Positions 55,951 through 64,000 of a stretch of DNA of 64,000 bases are shown here, piece after piece. Origin of the DNA: Allantophomopsis cytisporea (Eukaryota > Ascomycota > Leotiomycetes > Phacidiales > Phacidiaceae). Within the stretch, counting starts at the first letter, position 1, and every line of letters begins with the position of its first letter. The notes below the pieces were generated by a model. It was not told where the DNA came from. It did no database searches and worked only from the letters and a program-made list of their open reading frames with translations. The translations under genes were made by a program, and so were the position numbers. The DNA lies in the NCBI GenBank assembly GCA_024752435.1, contig CP103020.1, positions 1,860,001 to 1,924,000 of the forward strand, written 5' to 3'.

Positions 55951-58085
55951 TGGAAAGCCCTACAATTGGTAATATTCGAAACGGTTACTCGAAAATCATA
56001 AATCCGTACTTGCAATAAGATTATCAATCGTAGGATTTGTAACGACAAATATTTAAGAAAATCAGGGAATCGAGTCCTTGAATATAGCCAAGTCGTATCT
56101 ATTGAGCGAATTCGAGTGTTGACCATGAGTCAAACCGAACATCCAATTCTCGAGCTTCTCATTGACGAGAGAATCATGTATTGCGATGAAATGAGACGAA
56201 AGAGAACGGCATGGACAAAAGAGACGCCCAGATCTCCATGACTCAAGTATGTAAATAGGTAGCTTGAACACAAAGCATCTCGCATATACCCGCCGTTCTC
56301 AAACAGGCAACAACGACAGCGTGATTTGCCTTGCCTCACTACTTGGAAGGAGGGAAGGAGCCACCTACAACCTCAGCTTCAGCATGTCTCGTGACTCGCA
56401 GTCCGTTATCATATATATCTATAAGGTCCTCTCAGTCATCACCTTATTGTCTATGGGTGCCTCATTGGCTGCAAGTATGAAGAAATAAGAATGAATAATA
56501 ACGACGAAGTATAGATAACCTACTGTTCATGGCCTATTATCTCGTCCACTCTTCATGCCGTCTGAGATTATTGGAGATATGCCAGTTCCAATATCTGGTC
56601 GGGTCATTATACTTAAAACACTGTACATTCTTTCGTTGATGCCCCCAAACTTTGATGTTGTAGGATCGATGTCGTCAGGTGGACCACTTGGCTAGAGATT
56701 ATATTTCCATAATTCTGTGTCTTGTAGTATTAAAAATCGCCAACAGTGCAGCTCATAATGATCCTTCCATTTCTTCCAACATTTTGGTGGATACCTTTGC
56801 CTTCGCAAGTTGTCCTGTATGGGTTGAATGATCCAAATATCTCGAATTCCTGAACCGAGCTACGAGTCTTAAGAAGTTTCTCACAACCAACTGATTGATA
56901 CCTACTGGGTGACTAAGAGACTTCTACTTTATCATCAGACATATAGCATTTCGTGTGCTGGGACTATGTGTCTTAAAGAGCGCATAATGGCCGCTGAACT
57001 GACCCAAAATAACGCAGAACGAGAGGAAAATGGTAACAGGAATGAAAAATAGATAGAAAAAGGCTAAAATCAACACGGTATATCTGCCTAGGTAAGTCTG
57101 GTTCAAGCATAAAACACCTGGAAGTCACAATGTCATGGAGAGGAGTGACTTGATCGTCGGGAGTCAAACGTCACGTGGGAAAAGGGCATAAATCACCATT
57201 TGGAGATACAAAATAAAGGGTATTTGGTCATAATGTAAACAAAACAAAGAGCCTCAAGAGATGTCATGTAAGTATATCATCCTGCATTTGCATAGCCCGA
57301 AATGAAAAAAGTGCTTTACATAGGACAATGTCCCGATAATACCAGCGGCAACACGAACGCCAGCCGTCCCATACCAGGCCCACCCTATAAAAAACGCCGA
57401 CAGAACGCAACGCTCAGAATAGCTACCAGCCAGTAGACCAGCACAGCAGCACGGCGATCGCTCACCTACCAGACTGACATAAAGTCCAAGGCAGATTATC
57501 ACACCGGTATCGTCCCAAACCAGCGCTGCTCAGCTCGAAAAGTTATTCTCGGATGTGCTGCGTCGCTAAGGCGAGCGCAATCATTGGCCACAAAAATAAC
57601 TTGTAAGCGCTCAACAACACGACCAATAGTGCGGCGAGGACGCGGGATTATCAAGGGCATTAAGCATCAACTCTAAACTGATGAAACGTATGCAGGGCAT
57701 GGGTTGTGCTGGGAACTTAGTATTTGTAACTTTATCGGGCTTTATTTTGGGCGGGGAGCCTGGTGGACGCTGGTGCGGCCCAATGGGGGACCTGGGATAG
57801 TGGGCGTCAAAATATTGATATATGGGACGCGTGCCGGAAGTTTGGGATTTTTCTGTTGGTTTTTTCTTCTTTTCTCTTTTGATTGAGCAGAGAAGCCTTG
57901 AGGAAGAGACATCACAATTCACGTACATGCACGTGCAACACTTCCGTCACAATCACAATCGAAGTCGAGTTTCATAGCACGCCACTGCGGACAAGTCAAG
58001 AGAGGAGTCATACGAAGAGCAGCAAGGCAAGCTGGAATTTGATTCGGAACCCTAGAGATATAGACGGACGGCATTAACCATCACC
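55951..58085. other. Gene-free spacer
   Basis: 2.1 kb between the start codons of the leftward coiled-coil gene and the rightward membrane-protein gene. Open frames are short and unlike known proteins. No RNA gene seen. Confidence 0.5.
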
Positions 58086-58749
58086 ATGAAGCTCCTCATT
58101 CTTCTGGGGCTTCTGTTCCTTCTCCTAAGGCAAAGCGATGCTCAAGAGACTACCACAGCACCCACCACCACCACCAGTCTCACACCAGCAATGTCTTCGG
58201 CTTCAGTAGCTGCTTTCTTCTCGGCTTTGGCGACCACAGCGCCTCAACAGCCTGGTAATGGAGAACCGGCGGGCGATGCAGGCTCCGCGAGCACGAGCGC
58301 TGGTGGAGATTCCGATGCGGGAGCTTCTGGTAGTGACTCAGAATCGATCACCCTCAGCAGGGGAGCAATCATTGCTATCATTGTCATTGTCGCTTCTGTG
58401 ATTATTTTTGGAAGTACGTTGTTCAGACTATCGCGTGCCAGAGAATATAGGCTAACATGGAGTAGTTGTGTCGGCTACGTTGTATTATTTGGCGAAGAAG
58501 AGATCATGGGAAGTGAGAAAGAACATTCGACGATCAGCTAAGAAGGTGGCTACGGCTTTGACACCCCGACGAAGTACGTTTCCTAAGGATGTGCGCCGGG
58601 GTAGTCGAGGTCTGCAGCGGATTGACGAAGTACCTCCGACTCCAAGGAGAGGAAGTAATGATGTGGAGAAGGCAAACGCGAAATTCGAGGCATTCGAGGT
58701 CTCCGAACCGTCGAAGAAGTCGAGATGGGATCGAAGATCTGGTCGATAG
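58086..58749 (+). CDS. Small secretory-pathway single-pass membrane protein
   Basis: Two exons (58086-58413 and 58466-58749) give 203 residues. A signal peptide (MKLLILLGLLFLLLRQSDAQ) is followed by a Thr/Ser/Ala/Gly-rich ectodomain of about 75 residues likely to be O-mannosylated (TTTAPTTTTSLTP, SASTSAGGDSDAGASG). One transmembrane helix follows (GAIIAIIVIVASVIIFGIV); its last residues are created by the splice. The cytosolic tail is strongly basic (KKRSWEVRKNIRRSAKKV), then PPTPRRGS. The layout is like fungal wall-stress sensors of the Mid2/Wsc kind in miniature but without a Cys-rich head; I do not assign it. Only 106 bp separate its stop from that of ENP2 on the opposite strand. Confidence 0.8.
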
Positions 58750-58855
58750 GTGCCACTGGTGGCAGTTCATGACTTATGTCCAGTAATGAGGGAAATGGTG
58801 TTATTGGGGTGTCTCGGCATATATGTTGATCGTAGCTGTTCGAATAAATATTGGT

Positions 58856-60787
58856 TTAAAGCTTTCTGAAAACATTTCCACTTGCACTTCTTCTGCCATC
58901 ATCACGTCTGACCTTTCGTGGCGCTTCAGGCTTTTCATCCCTCTTCTTACCAGACCCTGGTACAAATGACACAGATCTCTCTCCAACAACATCCCCCCCG
59001 CGTCTCTTCTCTACACGCCCAGCACCTTGCGCACGAGCCCCAAGTGATTTATCTTGTTTAGTGTGTCCAGATTTCTTGTAAGATGACGAAGAAATGCGCA
59101 TTTCAGTCTTCGGCTGAGGCACAGGCTTAGACCTAATTTCTTCTTCGTCGCTATCATCGCTTGCTTCGCTGTCACTGTTTGCGACTTTGAAAGGAGCGGA
59201 TTCGCCAACTTTGGTGCTAGGGTTGAGAGCCTGGAACTCTCTGCTTCGTTCATCCACAGCGAATTCTTCATCTTCGAACAGCTTGCCGAAACGATCATCA
59301 CCGAGTACCCCGGCAGCCTCATCAACCTTCTCACGCTTGCTTTGCTTTTGCAGCATCTTGTCAACAAGACCTTGGTTGACCTTAACCTTCTTGCCACCTC
59401 TGATTCTGCTGGCTCTCTCCTTCTCAACCTTCTCCTTGACTCTCTTTGTTCTCTCTTCATCCCAAATGTATGGGTTGGCAATGAGACGAGCTTGTTCGTA
59501 GAGCTTGGATGCCACAAAGTAACCATGCATATACGGACGGAGCAGGTTCGAAGTACCAACAAGATGTGCCAAGTTGAGAGTCTTGAGTTCTGGTAGGGTC
59601 AAGAACTTGTAATTATCGTATGTCTCAGTAGAAGCCTCTTCGGCCATTTCTTCAACCATGTTGTCCAAGAACGAACACCACTTTGGTGCAGGTCCAAGTT
59701 GTGGGATGAAGAATGCGTGCTGTTGTTTACCTTCGTTAGCTGTCAGAAGCATTCCGCTGTCCTTGCACCACGCCACCGAGTTAATGTCGACAGCAGGCTC
59801 AACTGATGTCCAGGCATCACCGCTTTCCTGATCCCATATCTTAATGATTCGCTTATCTGCAGACAAAATCTTCTTTTCTTGGGATGATGTTGTCAGATGA
59901 GTAAGAGTTTGAATTCCGTACCCATATCCTTGGTCCTTTCGCAACATAGAAACAGGTCGTCGGAGATCGTACAGCTGTATAATTCCTTCAGATGAACCAG
60001 TGGCGATTGACAATCCTGATGGATCGAAGTCCAAGGCAGTTATCTCACCATCCTGGCCAGTGAGCATGCCTACTCTACCTCGAGAACGTGGATCCCAAAA
60101 TTCGACCGTGCCAATGGAGGTACCAAAAGCGTATAGGTTGTGACTCGTCTCAGCTATTGCTGCGGTATTCACGCTGCCTGTATTGATTCCACCCTGCAAA
60201 GCGCCACCACCAGAGGTAGTCATATCATCACCGCCAACATCAACCTGAAAAGGCTTCATATATCTCCCGACTTCCAAGTTTAATCTATATACCTCGCCAT
60301 TGCCATCTGCGTTAACACCAACTGCTGGCACAAGTGCCTCGGCTGATTTTTTATCGTACACGAGATCGCGTCCATAACGCGGGAGACGAGTCTCATAGTG
60401 GCAACCTCCGGGAGTATGAAACTCGAGCTTTCGATCGGTTTGCAGATGCAATGATTTCGAGTAATCGGACGACAGAAGAATGAAAGAGTGATTGAGAGAT
60501 GTCGTGTGACGGGCGAAAGAGAGTGACAGATGAGGAAGATAATGTGTATGAATCTGAGGCTTGTATGTTCCCGTACTCATCACCCACTCTCCATCATCAC
60601 TAACTCGAATACACGCGCTGGCTTCTTCGAATTCAAAGTCTTGTAAAAGTTCGACTCGATTTGCGTATTCTGGATCGTTCTTCAAACTGCGCTTCCTCTT
60701 TCTGGCTAACCAATCTGGTAAAGGTCGTGCAGTAGATGCACCGGAGATGGTATACACCGGTACATCGTGGGGGTTCGTGAGCTTCAT
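58856..60787 (-). CDS. ENP2: Ribosome biogenesis protein ENP2 (NOL10)
   Basis: Intronless, 643 residues from ATG 60787 (MKLTNPHDVPVYTISGAST). Enp2 is a nucleolar WD40 protein of the 90S/SSU processome needed for 18S rRNA maturation. Signatures: LPDWLARKRKRSLKNDPEYA with RVELLQDFEFEEAS, YETRLPRYGRDLVYD, a WD core (FGTSIGTVEFWDPRSRGRVG, ALDFDPSGLSIATGSSEGII, ILSADKRIIKIWDQESG), SVAWCKDSGMLLTANEGKQQ, GPAPKWCSFLDNMVEEMAE, YKFLTLPELKTLNLAHLVGT, YMHGYFVASKLYEQARLIAN, then the NUC153-like segment LGDDRFGKLFEDEEFAVDER. The tail is Lys/Arg-rich (EKRRGGDVVGERSVSFVPGS). Upstream in-frame codons lack an ATG. Divergent from MED13. Confidence 0.95.
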   Translation of the reverse strand: MKLTNPHDVPVYTISGASTARPLPDWLARKRKRSLKNDPEYANRVELLQDFEFEEASACIRVSDDGEWVMSTGTYKPQIHTHYLPHLSLSFARHTTSLNHSFILLSSDYSKSLHLQTDRKLEFHTPGGCHYETRLPRYGRDLVYDKKSAEALVPAVGVNADGNGEVYRLNLEVGRYMKPFQVDVGGDDMTTSGGGALQGGINTGSVNTAAIAETSHNLYAFGTSIGTVEFWDPRSRGRVGMLTGQDGEITALDFDPSGLSIATGSSEGIIQLYDLRRPVSMLRKDQGYGYGIQTLTHLTTSSQEKKILSADKRIIKIWDQESGDAWTSVEPAVDINSVAWCKDSGMLLTANEGKQQHAFFIPQLGPAPKWCSFLDNMVEEMAEEASTETYDNYKFLTLPELKTLNLAHLVGTSNLLRPYMHGYFVASKLYEQARLIANPYIWDEERTKRVKEKVEKERASRIRGGKKVKVNQGLVDKMLQKQSKREKVDEAAGVLGDDRFGKLFEDEEFAVDERSREFQALNPSTKVGESAPFKVANSDSEASDDSDEEEIRSKPVPQPKTEMRISSSSYKKSGHTKQDKSLGARAQGAGRVEKRRGGDVVGERSVSFVPGSGKKRDEKPEAPRKVRRDDGRRSASGNVFRKL

Positions 60788-61478
60788 GTTGTCGATCGTC
60801 GACGAACCTGCTGCGATCACGATTTTCGTTGCAAAGACTGACGAAAATAATCAGATAGTAGAATAAGGTAAAAGTAGACCGGAAGACTTTCGCGGCGGGC
60901 TTTGCCGAGAAAGCCTCAGCGATTTTTTGATTTTGCATTTATTTTTAAGGTTTAGCAGGGATTCCATATGACGGGTCGGTGCATTAGCTTCCGCTGGGGC
61001 CACTGGAGACATTGACATTCGGTGTTGCGCGACCAACGCAGCTGAAGGTGGAGATGGTGCCGCTACCTGAACTTCGACCTCTCCACGTCTGTATTACCAA
61101 GGACTACATACCCATACTCTTTGGCTATCGACATCGACGATGACATAGCTCAGTAGAGTTCCATGCCAGCATATATACGTACTCGACCGGATTGTCGACC
61201 TCCATCTTACATCAGAGGACAAGCATTGCCTTTCAGCTCTACGTCCTCCAGCGATTCCTGATCCAGCGAATCGACACTCTCGAGGTCCACTACTCTTGCG
61301 ATAAAATATCATGGACCGACCTCTTGCACCTCAACTTTGCTGCTCGACAGGATATTCTTTTGCGCATCACGATCTTATACCCATAGTCAATCGCATATAA
61401 CGCATATCACATTATTTTTAACTCCAATACTCGCCCTTTGATTCGCGCCCCTGCTGCGCCGAATCAGCTCTCAGGAGC
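60788..61478. promoter_or_regulatory. ENP2/MED13 divergent promoter region
   Basis: 691 bp between the two start codons. No specific motif is assigned. Short open frames occur on both strands; an extra upstream exon for MED13 here cannot be excluded. Confidence 0.45.
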
Positions 61479-64000
61479 ATGGACTGTGCTGACAGTCTGA
61501 CGAATCTGGTGTGCATTGTATGTATTCAACTGTGCTGCTTTGGGTTGAGGAAAGCTAATGGTTCCATAGCACGAGTGGAGTTCAGTTTCATTTGTTCATC
61601 TCCAACTTTCGAACTCAAAAGATAATAATAATATACGACTTTTACGAACTATCGAAGCGAAATGGAGACGACAGGGCGTTCTTGTCAGCCTAGATGCCGA
61701 AAAGCATGGCCTATATATATTTGCCTCGACCAAAGACCCCGATCCTTATGACAAAATCAAGTCAACCTCCATAGTCTCCAATGATGGATCGGTCAAGATT
61801 GAGGGACGAACTCTAACTCGAGAGAGCCGAGGGTTGTACGAGTGTCATGCACTGCTTGGGCGACCTCGAATATCTCCAACAAATTCATCGAATTACATGC
61901 CAAGGTCGAAATCCGCACCCCAGGGGTCAGACAACATCGCCCGCGCTGCACAAGCGTTAAACGCAAGGGCTGCTCAATCAAACACGCTTCTTACAGTAAA
62001 ACATGATTCTATACAAAGTCCAAACACACCTGATGGAGTTGTCAGAGATCCGACTTCCCTGAGAGTGGTGCATGAAGCTTTCATGTCCTCCTTACTTGGT
62101 CTCCTAGTGACTCAACTATGTACAGAGCAGCGCTACATGCCATTAAATGCAACCACACTTATTTGTCCCTCATCTATAGCAGATGATAATTTTTCGAGAA
62201 CCACTACTCCCAACAATGTCTCTATGGTATCCCTGGACCTACAACTAACAGCTCTAGGAAATCTTGTTCTTAGAGCTGCTTCAAGTATCTCCAATGGTCT
62301 TGCAAGAATATCACAAAATACCAACAACGATGATATATACAAGGGCGCTACAGTTTGGCTAGTCCCGGGTGGATGTGTTGCTGCGTATATGGGGATTGTA
62401 CCAGAACATCCTCAACCTGACTCGGGAGCTGCGGTTGGCAAAGATGTTCAGCTGCTTGACACCACTTCAGCACAAATTGATTGGAAGACACGTTGCCTTG
62501 CTTGGCTCTCTGAGAAGGGAATAGACAGCAAATATCTTGAGGACTGCAGCTGGTCGATAGTGATTATAGAAACTTCTTCTTGGTCCTCAGTTGATAACAT
62601 GCCTCATCTGAATAGCGGCGACAGTGATAAAGTCCCTATACTCTGGCCAACATCACTATGTTTTTATCGTCCATTGCCGAAGAAGTCGCAACCATCAAAG
62701 AGCGGTGATGGTCCTCCAAAACTACTTACCAACTCATCTGGTAGTATCAATCTAGTTGAGGATCCATTAGCATTTGCAGAGAATTGGTCTCTGGAGAAGT
62801 CTGATCGAGATACCATGATATCCAAAAGACAGAAAGATCGAGAAGTCGCCGACGCAGCTACGAAGATTCAAGTTGAGTTAGAGGCAAAGACATCAGGTTC
62901 CGTGGCTCTTTCTCCAGTTGCCCTGCGGCGATCTAGCGTTACTGGAGCAGTCTATCCTACACCTCCCGACGCTATCCACCATACTACGGGTGCAACCCCC
63001 TCAATGGATGGGACGGTATCAACACCGATTGCGAATCAAGCCACACCCGCCAATCCCCGTGATCCACCAAGTGCAGTAAAAGATGAGTCCAGCTACAATA
63101 TCACTGAATCATGGGATTCTTCTCAAATAGAAAACTCGAACAACGCAATGATCATGGACGAGGCACCCAATGACAATTTATTTGACGATATGGGTGGAGA
63201 TCTGTTTGGCGACACCGACATCACCGATGCGGATTTCAATTTCTTTGACGAACCTGACGGAGCTCAAAATGATCTTTCGGAGTTCCTTCCGGAGCCATCA
63301 TTAGAGGACCAAAACACTGATATGAAGATGCTTGGCACCGAGGAACATAACACAAACATATCTGATCCATCTGCCGGTGGGCAATCTGTTGAAATGCCAG
63401 CTCCAGACGTGACCCTTGTTGCAGAAGAAAGCACCCTTGCGGTCCCTGAGCCTAAACTTGATGATCCGAGCACGATTTCTGAAGCACAGAAACCGCTTTT
63501 GCCCAGCCCAGCTTTCAATCGAGATTTCGTCTTTTCCCGCATAATTCCAGATTTTGGAAAGACAAATATAGATTATGCTTCTATGGCATCTCCATCTTGC
63601 TTGGATAGGTCCCTAAAATATAGAAGGACTAGTACTTATGAGAAAGTCGCATTGAAAACTTCATCAACGTTTACAAGCAAGTACAAGAGTTCTGTCCCCT
63701 TTCGAGATATATTAGCATTGAGAGGAAACAAGCGGAAGCCGCCTACTGAGCTTCCCGTTACTGGGGTTTTGGATAAACCAAAATCTCGATCTCAGAGCAT
63801 CTCCGAATTCATCGAAGCTGCTCAACCGGTGGATATGCCAGTTGCTGATTCTCCAAATCGGATTCAAGAGGAGGGAATGGATCTGGTCAACGAGAATAAT
63901 ACAAATCCATCTATCTCTAGTGAAAATGGTCTCACCTTGACAGAGTTGTCTGCAAGTGTCAAACGCAAGCATGATGGGGAGAATATATCTGGCAGCTCCA
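61479..64000 (+). CDS. MED13: Mediator kinase-module subunit MED13 (partial)
   Basis: Exon 1 (61479-61517, MDCADSLTNLVCI) and exon 2 from 61570, open to the window end, give about 823 residues; the 3' part is missing. MED13 (Ssn2/Srb9) joins the Cdk8-cyclin C-MED12 module to core Mediator. Family marks: WRRQGVLVSLDAEKHGLYIF near the N terminus, a domain with ATVWLVPGGCVAAYMGIVPE, ILWPTSLCFYRP, the VYPTPPD phrase, and the acidic DADFNFFDEPD motif that is characteristic of MED13, near residue 590. After it come Ser/Pro-rich linker and SPAFNRDFVFSRIIPDFGKT. The short first exon is phase 0 with a GTATGT donor. A longer N terminus using other upstream exons is possible. Confidence 0.9.

Noticed and set aside
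56264..56488. 74-codon open frame with a hydrophobic end
   Set aside because: No partner exon, no family match and weak start; likely chance.
1..64000. CRISPR arrays, bacterial operons or insertion sequences
   Set aside because: No spaced direct repeats of that type; intron-bearing genes show the DNA is eukaryotic.

Overview
The window looks like nuclear DNA of a filamentous ascomycete. Reading frames are broken by many 45-110 nt introns with GT..AG ends and CTAAC/CTGAC-like branch points. Genes lie on both strands with sizeable spacers, and the products are typical Pezizomycotina proteins (CreC, CreD, MED13, a DUF2433-type protein). By inference it is a leotiomycete of the Botrytis/Sclerotinia kind; this rests on protein resemblance from memory, not on a search. 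All exon structures were worked out by hand from splice signals, frame continuity and known protein families.

Left end (1-7,600): AT-rich and gene-poor, with three broken genes: a protein-kinase-like relic, an SMP-30/gluconolactonase-like relic, and a copy of AUR1 (inositol phosphorylceramide synthase) carrying four separable lesions. 7,600-13,250: SLM1-type F-BAR/PH protein (-) and the arrestin CreD (-). 13,250-21,340: about 8 kb with no convincing gene, rich in microsatellites. 21,340-32,200: CreC WD40 protein (-), Miro GTPase GEM1 (+), COQ5 methyltransferase (-), DUF2433/RGG protein (+). 34,650-41,660: a long proline-rich ORF (-) that may be the missing C-terminal half of the adjacent NOT4 (-), then complex I subunit NDUFS3 (+). 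41,660-47,500: AT-rich, with one secreted intradiol dioxygenase (-). 47,500-64,000: dense housekeeping genes: RPN7 (-), cap methyltransferase ABD1 (+), mitoribosomal bL33/MRPL39 (+), a 1,234-residue coiled-coil protein (-), a small single-pass membrane protein (+), ENP2 (-), and the first ~820 codons of MED13 (+), cut by the window end.

The main functional theme is ubiquitin-linked carbon catabolite control. CreC (partner of the deubiquitinase CreB) and CreD (arrestin adaptor of the HulA/Rsp5 ligase), known from Aspergillus as opposing factors, are neighbouring recognisable genes on one strand, separated by the 8 kb gene-free stretch, and each carries a PPLY motif. NOT4 (E3 ligase) and RPN7 (proteasome lid) are further ubiquitin-system genes. 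GEM1, COQ5, NDUFS3 and MRPL39 are mitochondrial. Several genes begin with coding exons of only 5-13 nt, which plain ORF scanning would miss.
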